Below are positions 25,401 to 33,652 of a DNA stretch of 64,000 nt, piece by piece; the stretch's first letter is position 1, and every line of letters starts with the position of its first letter. The DNA comes from REEB95 sp050729835 (GTDB lineage Bacteria; Pseudomonadota; Alphaproteobacteria; ATCC43930; CGMCC-115725), in NCBI GenBank assembly GCA_050729835.1, contig JBOHLS010000015.1, positions 6,583 through 70,582 on the forward strand, read 5' to 3'. A model generated the notes under the pieces. That model was not told the origin of the DNA. It searched no databases and saw only the letters and a list, made by a program, of their open reading frames with translations. Both the position numbers and the translations under genes were made by a program.

Positions 25401-25951
25401 TGGCGCTGGAGCTCGACATAGAGCCGGCCGGGAAACAGGCCGGCGAGCCGCGTCAGCACGGCTTCGGCCGCCGACGCCTGGCCTTCGCCGACCAGGCGCC
25501 CGACCGGCCCCTTGGGCCCGCCAGCGAGGCAGATCAGGCCGTCGGTGTGGCCGTCGAGCACGGCGAGATCGAGTTGCGGCGCCTCGGCCGGCGCGCTTTC
25601 GAGATGCGATTTGCTGACCAGCTTGAGCAGGTTGCGATAGCCCGCCTCGCTCTGCGCCAGTAGCACCACCGGGTCGGGCGGCAGCGCCGGGCCGATGCGC
25701 GCGGCGCGGTTGCCGCTTTCGCCCTCGCCGCGGCGGATACCAAGCTCGCATCCCACAATGGGCTGCACGCCGGCCTCGCTCGCCGCCATGGCGAATTCGA
25801 GCGCGCCGAACAGGTTGCCCGAATCGGCGATCGCCACCGCCGGCATGGCATGGCGGCGGCAGAGCGCGGCCAGATCCTTGATCTTGATGGCGCCCGACGA
25901 CAGCGAATAGGCCGAGTGAACCCTGAGATGAACGAAATCGGCATGCGCCAT
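22478..25951 (-). CDS. dnaE: DNA polymerase III alpha subunit
   Basis: The product has 1157 residues. It is the replicative C-family polymerase. The N-terminal PHP domain reads FVHLRVHSAYSLSSGAIKI; the palm catalytic aspartates lie in PDFDIDFCQDRRDEV, preceded by GPGRGSGAGSLVAW. The fingers and beta-binding region follow, with the tandem HhH (YALAAVKGVGSAAM) and an OB-fold near the C-terminus (RVKLAGVIIGSKERTSARGN). The ATG at 25951 starts the conserved sequence; an upstream ATG at 25969 adds only six residues. It ends the lolCD-dnaE gene order typical of alphaproteobacteria, with small genes inserted. Confidence 0.96.
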   Translation of the reverse strand: MAHADFVHLRVHSAYSLSSGAIKIKDLAALCRRHAMPAVAIADSGNLFGALEFAMAASEAGVQPIVGCELGIRRGEGESGNRAARIGPALPPDPVVLLAQSEAGYRNLLKLVSKSHLESAPAEAPQLDLAVLDGHTDGLICLAGGPKGPVGRLVGEGQASAAEAVLTRLAGLFPGRLYVELQRHNTATKERIDAALIELALARDLPLVATNDVHFAERDDYDAHDVLLCIAQGTTLADGNRRRLTPEHYFKSSDEMRLVFSDVPEACDNTLVIAQRCAFMPEPRQPILPPFKSASGRDEAAELREAAAAGLEQRLAQVLAPDLSAAQRAAAAAPYRERLAHELDVIVKMGFAGYFLIVAEFIQWAKGQGIPVGPGRGSGAGSLVAWSLTITELDPLRLGLLFERFLNPERVSMPDFDIDFCQDRRDEVIRHVQERYGSDRVAQIITFGKLQARAVLRDVGRVLGMPYGQIDRICKLVPNNPAVPVSLQQAIDNEPMLQQMRDDDPQVARLIEIALQLEGLYRHASTHAAGVVIGDRPLDELVPLYRDARSSMPVTQFSMKYVEAAGLVKFDFLGLKTLTVLAKARDLLAARGIALDLSNLPLDDHKTFRLLAHGETVGVFQLEGAGMRDMLKKLDPDRFEDIVAVNALYRPGPMENIPRYIAVKHGNERPEYMHPELEPILEETHGIIIYQEQVMEIAKVLSGYSLGSADLLRRAMGKKIKSEMEAQRKQFIDGAKAHGVNDRLAEYIFEQVAKFAGYGFNKSHAAAYALVGYQTAYLKANYPVEFMAASMTLDLGNTDKLNVFRQECDRLGIKLLSPDINRSNVDFAVEAAGEGGAIRYALAAVKGVGSAAMRQVVAERAARGPFRDLFDFAARIDPRHFNKRQFESLVKAGAFDAIAPNRAQAFAAIELLLRHANAATNERASQQVNLFGGDAGPVAAPPLPALADWPLAERLQKEFEAIGFYLSSHPLSPYGKSLARLGVLRFADLARRPAGAETRVKLAGVIIGSKERTSARGNRFAFLQVSDMSGVFEVMAFSEVLRDSRALIESGQPLLVTADLRVEGDSFRLTAQRIEALDKVAAGAAVGLRLVIERVEALPGVRKAVATESGGRGRVNVVVPLDEAREVEIALPGGFKVTPRLAAALQTVPGIREVAEI

Positions 25952-26071
25952 GGCGTCAGCTTCGCACAACGCGCGCGGCGGTCAAAGCGCGCCGGCGCGC
26001 TTGTCCGGTGTTTCACGCCGGATAACGCGACGTCGATGACGACTCGGGCGACCTATAAGCCTGGAGACTTC

Positions 26072-26398
26072 TCAACTCTCCCGCGACGCGCTTGGCGAGT
26101 CGGCCCGCCTCATCAAGACGTCAGCCAGATAGCCTGCCGGCAGCAGCCGTGACGCCCAGGACGGCCCCGGCAAGATCGAGATAATGGCCGGCGCTGTCCG
26201 CTCGGCCCCAGCCCATCCACGGAGCCACCGAAACGTCTCGGCGACGTGGCTCATCACGACCACAACGAGGCCGGCCGCACCAACGAGCTGCACGACGGCG
26301 CTTACATTCCCGTGGCGCATCAAATGCACACAAGAGGCGCCGAACGCACCGGCAACCGCGATACCGATCCCGAGCAGCACCGCGCCATGCGCGCTCAT
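26072..26398 (-). CDS. Small integral membrane protein
   Basis: The product has 108 residues. Two or three hydrophobic segments are visible (AVLLGIGIAVAGAFGASCVHL and VVQLVGAAGLVVVVMSHVAE), with a possible weak third (AIISILPGPSWASRLLPA). The ATG overlaps the stop of the upstream LVIVD gene as ATGA, so the two are coupled. The family is not recognised. It could anchor or partner the beta-propeller protein encoded before it. Confidence 0.6.
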   Translation of the reverse strand: MSAHGAVLLGIGIAVAGAFGASCVHLMRHGNVSAVVQLVGAAGLVVVVMSHVAETFRWLRGWAGAERTAPAIISILPGPSWASRLLPAGYLADVLMRRADSPSASRES

Positions 26399-27697
26399 TC
26401 GAGCGGCACCTTGCCGGTGTAGCGGATGATATAGAGGCCGCCGGTGAAGCGATCGTTGGCGTAGATCAATCCATGCTCGTCGACATAGACGTCGTTGATC
26501 TGGATGGTGTGCATCGTATTGCCGGGCGGCGCTGCTGGCACGATCCAGCCGATCTCGACCGGTCGCGTCGGATCGGCGATCGAATAGGCGCGCACGCCGC
26601 CGTTGAAGAAGCTGCCGACGACGGTCCGCGTCAACGTACGCGAGGTGGCGATCGGCCGGTTCATCTGGATGTTGTGCGCGCCGAAGCGACCACCGGCCCG
26701 GCACAGCGCGGCGAAATCCTTCGGCGGCGGCAGCGCCGCCAGCGGATAAGGATTGCGTTCGTCGGCGATGTCCCACACCCAATCGCGCTTTGGCCAATCC
26801 TTGCAGTTGGCGGCGATCGCCTCTTCGGACTGGATCGCGAGATTGCGGCTCGGGATCGGCAGCACGGTATGCGCGAAGCCGTTGCCGAGGCCCTGCCACG
26901 ACCGCCGCGCGACCAGCTTGGGATGCACCTTGTCGGCGATGTCGAGGATCACCCAGCCACCATCGATCCAGCCGACATAGGCGCGGTCGGGCCGCTCGGA
27001 CGAAATATCGAGCGAATGCATACGGATGCCGGCGTCGAACGGCGCGACGCGCGGTGGCGGCGGCGCGGCATCGCCGTCGCGCGTGCCGGGCAACCACCAG
27101 CGGCCGACCTCGCGCGGGTGCCGCGGATCGGAAACGTCGACGATCATCAGGAACTGGTCGTCCTTGGGGTTGCGCGGCGTGAAATCGGCGGCGCCGGTCG
27201 AGAGACTAGGCGTAATGCCCGTCAATGAACCAGACGAAATTGGCGCCGCGCGAATGCGGACCCGAGGTGTCGAAATGCGACAGCTTCTTCGGCCCGGCCG
27301 GATCGGCAATGTCGTAGATGTCAACGCCGGCATAGGGCTGCCCGACCTTCTCGGTCTGGTGCGCCACCACCAAGACGTTGCCGGCCAGCCCCAGCGAGTT
27401 GCAGCGGATGTGATCGGCCTCGACCGGCACCTGCTTGATCATCTTGGGTTGCGCCGGTCGCGTCACGTCGATGACGCTGAAGCACATCGGCGCTGATTCA
27501 TGCGCGAGATAGAGGATGCGGCGGCCGTCGGGATACTGCTTCAGCGCCAGGCCCTCGCCGCCCTTGCCGACGCCGTTCAGGTCGCTGTGGCCGACGATCG
27601 TCATGTTGAAGGACTGGATACGCGTAGCCTGCGCTCCCGCCGGCATGGCCGGAAGGGTCGCTATGAGGGCCGCTGCAATCAGCCGAAGCCGGATCAT
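26395..27697 (-). pseudogene. LVIVD-repeat secreted protein gene, frameshifted
   Basis: The first 163 codons encode a signal peptide (RLIAAALIATLPAMPAGAQA) and beta-propeller-like repeats (SVIDVTRPAQPK, VDIYDIADPAGPK). The frame then hits TAG at 27206-27208. The protein continues in the next frame with FTPRNPKDDQF, LMIVDVSDPRHPREVG and further LVIVD-type repeats to 26395. Removing one base (the C at 27206) rejoins the reading as HYAYLSTGAADF, giving 433 residues. Proteins of this kind are periplasmic or surface propellers of unknown role. Either a real null allele or a sequencing error. Confidence 0.8.
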
Positions 27698-27800
27698 CGC
27701 TCGCTCAAAACGCGACTGGCGAGGCGGCGTTCCATTCTGGACGCGCGAACCGCCGCCGGCCTATGACGATGCAGAATAAGCGCTTTGGGAGAGAACCACG

Positions 27801-28118
27801 ATGCTGTTCATCGTCTATGCCGAAGACACCGAGGCGACATCGGCCGCCATCCGCCAGGCCAAGACGCCCGAGCACCTGGCCTATCTCGACCGGCACAAGG
27901 GCGCGATCGTGCTCGCCGGCGCCCTCTTGACCGACGATGCCGGCCAGCGCATCGGTAGCGTCTTCGTGATCAACGTCAAGGACCGCGCCGCCGTCGAAGC
28001 GTTCGTCGCCAACGAGCCGTTCCGCAATGCCGGCCTCTACCGCGCGATCAAGATCAGCCGCATGCGCAAAGGCCAGTGGTATCCGGACAACGTCCCGAAG
28101 ACGCCGGAGGGGGATTAA
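27801..28118 (+). CDS. YciI family protein
   Basis: The product has 105 residues with a ferredoxin-like dimeric fold: MLFIVYAEDTEA, then HLAYLDRHKGAIVLAGALLTDD, and the EAFVANEPFRNAGLY segment with conserved acidic and aromatic positions. These small proteins resemble muconolactone isomerase-like enzymes, but most have no assigned reaction. A GAGAGAACC site precedes the ATG. The gene overlaps the convergent small gene at 28115 by four bases. Confidence 0.85.
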   Translation: MLFIVYAEDTEATSAAIRQAKTPEHLAYLDRHKGAIVLAGALLTDDAGQRIGSVFVINVKDRAAVEAFVANEPFRNAGLYRAIKISRMRKGQWYPDNVPKTPEGD

Positions 28119-28309
28119 TCCCGCCGTTCGTGCGGCGACGTGCCCTGCTTGCGGATCGCCGCCGCGGTCTCGAGCCAGGTGCGCGAGTGGCCGAGATTGC
28201 CGGTAGCGATGTAGCTCGCCGCGCGCTGATCGGCGATGATGCCGGCGCTGCGGCCGTATTCCTCGATCGTTTGCCGCACCAGACGGTCGATCTCGGTTTC
28301 GCGTTCCAT
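28115..28309 (-). CDS. Small hypothetical protein
   Basis: The product has 64 residues from the ATG at 28309, which an AGGAATC site precedes. It is acidic and helical at the N-terminus (METEIDRLVRQTIEEYG-like) and basic at the C-terminus. No membrane segment or signal is present and no family is recognised. It follows the cold-shock gene by 26 bp on the same strand and may be co-transcribed with it. Confidence 0.55.
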   Translation of the reverse strand: MERETEIDRLVRQTIEEYGRSAGIIADQRAASYIATGNLGHSRTWLETAAAIRKQGTSPHERRD

Positions 28310-28335
28310 GCCGATTCCTCGCGGACCCGGCCGCG

Positions 28336-28539
28336 TCAGGGCGCCAGGCCGATGATGGTCATCGACCGCTCGCCCTCGTCGAACGTCACTTCGTAGACGA
28401 GGCGCTGCCCGACCGTCAGCGTCTTCATCCCGGCGCGCTCGACCGTCGAGATATGGACGAAGATCGCCGTGCCGCCGTCTTCGGGCTTGATGAAGCCATA
28501 GCGCTTCTTGGAACTGAACGTTGTGACCGTACCGATCAT
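28336..28539 (-). CDS. Cold-shock domain protein
   Basis: The product has 67 residues from the ATG at 28539; GAGGGGG just upstream is the likely ribosome-binding site. RNP1 appears as KRYGFIKPED and RNP2 as IFVHISTVERAG, the two single-strand nucleic-acid-binding motifs of the CspA fold. It acts as an RNA chaperone. The first segment is MIGTVTTFSSKK rather than the usual KGTVKWFN, so the surface aromatic Trp is replaced; RNA affinity may differ. Confidence 0.88.
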   Translation of the reverse strand: MIGTVTTFSSKKRYGFIKPEDGGTAIFVHISTVERAGMKTLTVGQRLVYEVTFDEGERSMTIIGLAP

Positions 28540-28547
28540 GGACCCCC

Positions 28548-28649
28548 TCAATGGAAACCGCCGAAGGCGACGAGCACAATCACCACCGCGACCACCAGCG
28601 TCGCCATCATCACCGCGGCCGTCACGGCCTGAAATCGCTCCGACTTCAT
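28548..28649 (-). CDS. 33-residue single-span membrane peptide
   Basis: A basic start (MKSERFQ) is followed by one hydrophobic helix, VMMATLVVAVVIVLVAFGG. The start overlaps the stop of the Sel1-repeat gene as ATGA, which supports real translation. It lies 9 bp ahead of the cold-shock gene. Function unknown. Confidence 0.5.
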   Translation of the reverse strand: MKSERFQAVTAAVMMATLVVAVVIVLVAFGGFH

Positions 28650-29107
28650 CGCGCCACCCGGATCGGCGTGAGCGTCGGCACCGGGCTCGCCGCGCGGCGC
28701 CGGCGGCGCTCCCAGTCGCGCGCCCGGCGCTGCGCCGCCTGAATTTCCATCGTCGTCAACTGCGAGCAGGTATTCTTGTAGCCGTCCTGCGCGCGCTGGC
28801 GGTGGACGCCGTCGAGTCCGGTCATGGCCACGACGAACCACTGGCAGGCGCGGCCGTAGTTCCGAGCGGCAGCCGGCCCGGCGGCATAGAGTTCGGCGAG
28901 CCGCATCTGGGCCCGCGGCTGGCCGTGCTCGGCCGCCCGCAACAGCCACTTCATGGCTTCGTCGCGGTTGCTGGCTATGGCATTGCCGTTGTCGTCGGTT
29001 GGCGGGATCGCATTGCCGTGGTCGTCGATCCGGTTGTCGTACATTACGCCGAGATTGTATTCGGCGTCGGGATCGCCCTTGATGGCGGCCACGAGCAGAC
29101 GCTTCAT
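28646..29107 (-). CDS. Sel1-repeat protein
   Basis: The product has 153 residues. Two Sel1-like (TPR-related) repeats are readable: AAIKGDPDAEYNLGVMYD and the EAMKWLLRAAEHGQPRAQMRLAELY unit, separated by a linker with DDHGNAIPP and DDNGNAIAS repeats. The C-terminus is arginine-rich. No signal peptide is seen. Such proteins mediate protein-protein contacts. It starts a chain of small genes (Sel1, membrane peptide, Csp, 64-residue protein) on one strand. Confidence 0.8.
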   Translation of the reverse strand: MKRLLVAAIKGDPDAEYNLGVMYDNRIDDHGNAIPPTDDNGNAIASNRDEAMKWLLRAAEHGQPRAQMRLAELYAAGPAAARNYGRACQWFVVAMTGLDGVHRQRAQDGYKNTCSQLTTMEIQAAQRRARDWERRRRRAASPVPTLTPIRVAR

Positions 29108-29271
29108 CGAAAACTCCTGACAATGTCGGATCGCGACGGGCGTCGTGCGGGTCGAATCGGCGGCAAGCGGACGAGAGAGTAGAACATATCGTGCGCCGGC
29201 GCGCGTTTTACAACGAACGCGGCAAAATATTTATCGCGCCGCGATCGAAGCAAGGGCGATAAGGGTCTGTT

Positions 29272-29958
29272 CTACTTGTCTAATACCCGGACCCTACCGT
29301 CCTCGAGCGCGAGGATGCGATCCATCCGGCGGGCCAACTCGAGATTGTGCGTGGCGATCAGCGCCGCCAAGCCGGTGCGGCGCACCAGGTCGAGCAGCAC
29401 GCCCACCACCTCGCCGGCGGTCTCGTGGTCGAGATTGCCGGTCGGCTCGTCGCCCAGCAGCAGCTTCGGCCGGTTGGCGAGCGCGCGGACGATGGCGACG
29501 CGCTGCTGCTCGCCGCCCGACAGCCGCGCCGGCCGGTGATCGGCGCGCGCCGTCAACCCCACCTGCCCCAAAAGCTCCAACGCCCGCCCCCGCGCCGCGC
29601 GTTTGTTCACGCTGGCGATCATCTGCGGCAGCATGACGTTCTCGGCGGCCGAAAATTCCGGTAGCAGCTGATGGAACTGATAGACGAAGCCGATGGTTGA
29701 GCGGCGAATCTTGGTGCGTTCCTCGTCGCCCATCGCGCCGCAATCGCGGCCGCCGAGCAGCACCGCGCCGCCGTCGGGCTTCTCCAGCAGGCCGGCAAGA
29801 TGCAGCAAGGTGGATTTGCCGGCGCCGGACGGCCCGACCAACGCCGCGGTCTCGCCCGCCTTCACCGTGAAATTCACGCCGCGCAGCACCGGCAACTGGT
29901 TACCGGCTTGGACATAGGTCCGCTCGACGTCGCGCAGCGTCAGCGCGAAGTCATTCAT
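29272..29958 (-). CDS. lolD: Lipoprotein-releasing system ATPase LolD
   Basis: The product has 228 residues. Walker A is GPSGAGKST, the Q-loop lies at FVYQFHQLLPEFSAAENV, the signature is LSGGEQQRV, and Walker B is LLLGDEPTGNLD. The QFHQLLPEFSA region is typical of LolD and MacB-type ATPases. With LolC it extracts mature lipoproteins from the inner membrane for transfer to LolA. The start overlaps lolC by 8 bp. Confidence 0.93.
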   Translation of the reverse strand: MNDFALTLRDVERTYVQAGNQLPVLRGVNFTVKAGETAALVGPSGAGKSTLLHLAGLLEKPDGGAVLLGGRDCGAMGDEERTKIRRSTIGFVYQFHQLLPEFSAAENVMLPQMIASVNKRAARGRALELLGQVGLTARADHRPARLSGGEQQRVAIVRALANRPKLLLGDEPTGNLDHETAGEVVGVLLDLVRRTGLAALIATHNLELARRMDRILALEDGRVRVLDK

Positions 29959-31198
29959 AGCGCAGCGCCTCGACCGGATCGAGACGCGCCGCCCGCCAGG
30001 ACGGATAGATGGTGGCGAGGAACGACAGCGCCAGCGCCATGGCGACCACCGAGCCGACCTCGTAGGGATCGATGCGCGCCGGAATCTGCGTCAGGAAATA
30101 GATCTCGGCCGAGAACAGATTGACGCCGATGATGCTCTGGATGAACTGGCGGATGGCCTCGATATGGGCAGCGAACTCGACGCCGAGGACGAAACCCAGC
30201 GCGGTACCGACGATGCCGATCGACGCGCCCGATAGCATGAAGATGCGCAGGATCATGCCGCGCGTCGCGCCCATGGTGCGCAGCACAGCGATGTCCCGGC
30301 CCTTGTCTTTGACCAGCATGATCATGCTGGAGATGACGTTGAAGGCGGCGACGACGATGATCAGCGTCAGGATCAGGAACATGACGTTGCGCTCGATCTC
30401 GACGGCGTTGAAGAACGACAGGTTGCTCTGCTGCCAGTCGAAGATGCGCAGGCGGCCGCCGAGCGCCGCTCCCACCGCCTTGTCATAGGCGCGCACGTCG
30501 TCGGGCTTGGCGACGAAGACCGAGATGTCGGACACCGCTTTCGGCAGCTGGAAGTAGATCTGCGCCTGGGACATCGGCATGAAAATGACGCTGCTGTCGA
30601 ATTCGTACATGCCGACGTTGAAGGTACCGGCGACACGATAGGCCTTGATGCGCGGCATGGTGCCGAAGGCGGTCGCCGTGCCTTGCGGCGAGATCAGCGT
30701 CACGCTGTCGCCGGGCCTTACGCCAAGTTTGAAGGCGAGCCGCTGGCCAATAATGATGCCTCCGTCGTTGAAGCCGGCAAGCGCGTCAGGCGAGAGATTC
30801 TTGGCGATCAGGCTTTGCGCCCGGATGGTTTGCGCACTGACGCCGCGCACCAGCACGCCCGACGATTGGTTGCGCGAGGTCGCCATCACCTGGCCCTCGA
30901 TCTCGGGATAAGCCGCGGTGACGCCGGGCACGGATCTGATCTTGGCGGCGATCCGGTCGAAGTCGTCGAGCGGCGCGCCGGGCGTCGAATAGACCGTGAT
31001 ATGGCCGTTGAATCCCAAAATGCGGTCGAGCAGATCGGCGCGGAATCCGTTCATCACCGCCATGACGATGATCAGCGTCGCGACGCCGAGCATGATGCCC
31101 AACAGCGAGAACACCGCGATCACCGAGACAAAGCCTTCCTGCCGCCGCGAACGCAGATAGCGGAAGGCTATCATCCGCTCGAACGCACCGAGAATCAT
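29951..31198 (-). CDS. lolC: Lipoprotein-releasing system permease LolC/E
   Basis: The product has 415 residues of the LolC/E (FtsX-like) family. An N-terminal transmembrane helix follows the RYLRSRRQEGF motif; the large periplasmic domain contains LVRGVSAQTIRAQ; and three C-terminal helices close the protein, with the FtsX segment VLRTMGATRGMILRIFMLSG. Many alphaproteobacteria have only one such permease (LolF-like) in place of separate LolC and LolE, and only one is present here. Confidence 0.93.
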   Translation of the reverse strand: MILGAFERMIAFRYLRSRRQEGFVSVIAVFSLLGIMLGVATLIIVMAVMNGFRADLLDRILGFNGHITVYSTPGAPLDDFDRIAAKIRSVPGVTAAYPEIEGQVMATSRNQSSGVLVRGVSAQTIRAQSLIAKNLSPDALAGFNDGGIIIGQRLAFKLGVRPGDSVTLISPQGTATAFGTMPRIKAYRVAGTFNVGMYEFDSSVIFMPMSQAQIYFQLPKAVSDISVFVAKPDDVRAYDKAVGAALGGRLRIFDWQQSNLSFFNAVEIERNVMFLILTLIIVVAAFNVISSMIMLVKDKGRDIAVLRTMGATRGMILRIFMLSGASIGIVGTALGFVLGVEFAAHIEAIRQFIQSIIGVNLFSAEIYFLTQIPARIDPYEVGSVVAMALALSFLATIYPSWRAARLDPVEALRYE

Positions 31199-31209
31199 GA
31201 GCGCACCGG

Positions 31210-31335
31210 CGCCTCATCCTTCGAGACGGCCCTGCGGGCCTCCTCGGGATGAGACAATCTTTTCTGGGACCACAAAAAATCATCCCCATGCTGAGGAGCA
31301 ATCCGCAGGATCGCGTCTCGAAGCACGCATGGAGT
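31210..31335. repeat. Family C palindromic repeat, copy 1
   Basis: CCTTCGAGACGGCCCTG...CTCCTCGGGATGAG is matched by CATGCTGAGGAGC...GCGTCTCGAAGCACGCATG, forming a long interrupted hairpin in the gap between proS and lolC. A second copy lies at 49484. Confidence 0.75.
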
Positions 31336-31349
31336 ATTTGCAACGGCCA

Positions 31350-32660
31350 TCATCGGCTGCCAGCCAGCCGGGCCGCCGCCGCGTCGGGCGGCAGCTCCTC
31401 TTTGGCGCCGGTTTTGCGTTCCTTGATCTCGACTACGCCCTGCTTGAGGCCGCGCGGGCCGATGACGATCTGCCACGGCAGGCCGATCAGGTCCATGGTC
31501 GCGAACTTGGCGCCGGGCGATTCCTCGCGCTCGTCGTAGAGCGTGTCGATGCCCGCCTGCGTCAGTCGCCGATAGAGCGCCTCGCCGGCAACGGCGCAGT
31601 CCTTGTCGCCCGGCCGCAGATTGACCAGGCCGACGCGGAACGGCGCCACGCTCTCGGGCCAGACGATGCCCGCCTCGTCGTGGAACGCTTCGATGATCGC
31701 GCCGACGAGACGCGACACGCCGATGCCGTAGGAGCCCATCTCGACCGCGACGGTGTCGCCCTTGGGGCCGGCGACCGTCGCCTTCATCGGCGCCGAGTAC
31801 TTGGTGCCGAAATAGAACAGCTGGCCGACCTCGATGCCGCGCGCCTCGCGCCGCCGCGCCTCGGGCACGCGCGCGAAGGCCGCCGGATCGTGCTTCTCGT
31901 CGGTGGCGGCGTACCATTTCAGCAGCTCGTCCTGCACCGTCGGACTCGACGGGTCGAGCTTGTCCTCGTCGAGACTCTCGATGTCGCTGTCGAAATAGAG
32001 CTGGCTTTCGCCGGTGTCGGCTTGCACGTGAAATTCGTGACTGAGATCGCCGCCGATCGGCCCGGTCGCGGCGCGCACCGGGATCGGCGTCAAGCCCATG
32101 CGCTTGAAGGTCCTCATGTAGGCCTTGAACATGCGGAAGTACGAGACCAGCGACGCCGCCTTGTCGATGTCGAAGGAATAGTTGTCCTTCATCAGGAATT
32201 CGCGCCCGCGCATGACGCCAAAACGCGGCCGCACTTCGTCGCGAAATTTCCACTGGATGTGATAGAGGTTCTTGGGCAGGTCACGATAGCTCTTCACCGC
32301 CTGGCGGAAGATCTCGGTGATCAGCTCCTCGTTGGTCGGGCCATAGAGCATCTCGCGCTTGTGCCGGTCCTTGATGCGCAGCATCTCCTCGCCGTAGTCC
32401 TCGTAACGGCCGCTCTCGCGCCAGAGTTCCGCCGGCTGGAGCGTCGGCATGAGCAGTTCTTGCGCGCCGGCGGCTTCCTGCTCCTCGCGCACGATCTGCT
32501 CGACCTTTTGCAGCACGCGAAAGCCCAGCGGCAGCCAAGTATAGATGCCGGCGGCGGTCTGCCGGATCATGCCGGCGCGCAGCATCAGGCGGTGCGACGC
32601 GATCTGCGCCTCGTTCGGCGTCTCCTTGAGCAGCGGCAGGAAATACTGGGACAGGCGCAT
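31350..32660 (-). CDS. proS: Prolyl-tRNA synthetase (short alphaproteobacterial type)
   Basis: The product has 436 residues from the ATG at 32660. It charges tRNA-Pro with proline. Class II motif 1 is around LPLGFRVLQKVEQIVREE, motif 2 in IQWKFRDEVRPRFGVMRGREFLMKD, and motif 3 in GSYGIGVSRLVGAI. The typical bacterial editing insertion is absent, as is usual for the alphaproteobacterial short form. An anticodon-binding domain follows (KDCAVAGEALYRRLTQAGID). A longer start at 32774 adds non-conserved residues. Confidence 0.94.
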   Translation of the reverse strand: MRLSQYFLPLLKETPNEAQIASHRLMLRAGMIRQTAAGIYTWLPLGFRVLQKVEQIVREEQEAAGAQELLMPTLQPAELWRESGRYEDYGEEMLRIKDRHKREMLYGPTNEELITEIFRQAVKSYRDLPKNLYHIQWKFRDEVRPRFGVMRGREFLMKDNYSFDIDKAASLVSYFRMFKAYMRTFKRMGLTPIPVRAATGPIGGDLSHEFHVQADTGESQLYFDSDIESLDEDKLDPSSPTVQDELLKWYAATDEKHDPAAFARVPEARRREARGIEVGQLFYFGTKYSAPMKATVAGPKGDTVAVEMGSYGIGVSRLVGAIIEAFHDEAGIVWPESVAPFRVGLVNLRPGDKDCAVAGEALYRRLTQAGIDTLYDEREESPGAKFATMDLIGLPWQIVIGPRGLKQGVVEIKERKTGAKEELPPDAAAARLAGSR

Positions 32661-32757
32661 CGCGAGTCGGGCCTTTCGAGGAGCGGGAACGGCGCCGCAC
32701 TCTAGCCGATGCCCGCGCGATAGGCCAAGATGGCGCGGACTTCGGGGAACCAGCGCG

Positions 32758-33269
32758 ATGACGTGGGAAGCCATGCTCGAGACCTATTTCCAGCTCAAGA
32801 CCAACGGCACGACCGTGCGCATCGAGGTGGTGGCGGGCCTCACCACCTTTCTCACCATGGCCTACATCGTCTTCGTTAATCCGATGATTCTGGGCGATAC
32901 CGGCATGGACAAGGGCGCGGTGTTCATCGCCACGTGTGTCGCCTGTGCAATAGGCACGCTGGTGATGGGGCTCTACGCCAACTATCCGCGGGCGCTGGCG
33001 CCGGGCATGGGCCTCAACGCCTATTTCATCTACTGCGTGGTCAAGGGCATGCATTACTCGTGGGTGGTGGCTCTCGGCGCGGTGTTCATCTCCGGCGTGC
33101 TGTTCATGGTGCTAAGCGTGATGCGGGTGCGGGAATGGATCGTCGACGCCATTCCGCAATCCCAAAAGATTATGCCGCGATCAAATTGCTCGCCGGTCTC
33201 TTCAAGGAAGCGAACCCGGCGGTGATCGTGCTCGGCCTCGTGTTTCTCGTCCGCTTCGTCGAGCTTTAG
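32758..33269 (+). pseudogene. NCS2 purine permease gene with internal deletion
   Basis: The first ~135 codons are the N-terminus of an AzgA-like nucleobase transporter: GTTVRIEVVAGLTTFLTMAYIVFVNP, and YPRALAPGMGLNAYF with the conserved substrate-helix residues. After REWIVDAIPQSQK the sequence jumps to a short hydrophobic tail (NPAVIVLGLVFLVRFVEL) in another frame, ending at 33269. A full-length member has about 430 residues, so roughly 270 codons of transmembrane core are missing. It is divergent from proS by 97 bp. Non-functional as a transporter. Confidence 0.8.
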
Positions 33270-33293
33270 TGAAACTCTTCGCATTGCGCCTCG

Positions 33294-33396
33294 CCCCCTC
33301 ACCCTTCCCTCTCCTCCAATTTGGGGAGAGGGTTGCTTTGAGTTGGCAAGCCCGAGCTTGTCGGGAGGCAAGCCCTACTCAAAGCTGGGTGAGGAG
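33294..33396. repeat. Family A intergenic repeat, copy 4
   Basis: CCCCTCACCCTTCCCTCTCC, then GGGGAGAGGGTTGCTTTGAG pairing with CTCAAAGCTGGGTGAGGAG, with a central AGCCCGAGCTTGTCGGG stem. It follows the NCS2 remnant by 24 bp. The next ~200 bp hold no gene before the terminator at 33600. Confidence 0.75.
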
Positions 33397-33599
33397 CATG
33401 AGTAATCGCGCTCACGATTAGAGCGGTTCCAGAAAATTTCATTTGCGATGGCGACGGGAATCCGCAAACATCCCTCCCGCCATAAGCGGCGCACGCGAGA
33501 ATGCGTCCGGGCCCAAGTTTAGGGAGGAAGTGTCGTCGCAAGACGGTGGGGGTGTACCCTAAACCGACAAGCCGCTCCGAAAAAGGCGGCAACGTCTCT

Positions 33600-33630
33600 G
33601 GCAAGACCGTCTGGTCTTGCCAAATTTTTT
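33600..33630 (+). terminator. Rho-independent terminator
   Basis: Perfect nine-base arms GGCAAGACC and GGTCTTGCC around a GTCT loop are followed by AAATTTTTT. It lies about 330 bp after the NCS2 remnant and just before the convergent tag gene, so it may end NCS2 read-through or an unannotated short RNA from 33421-33600. Confidence 0.8.
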
Positions 33631-33652
33631 GCCGACAACCAAAAACTAAAAA

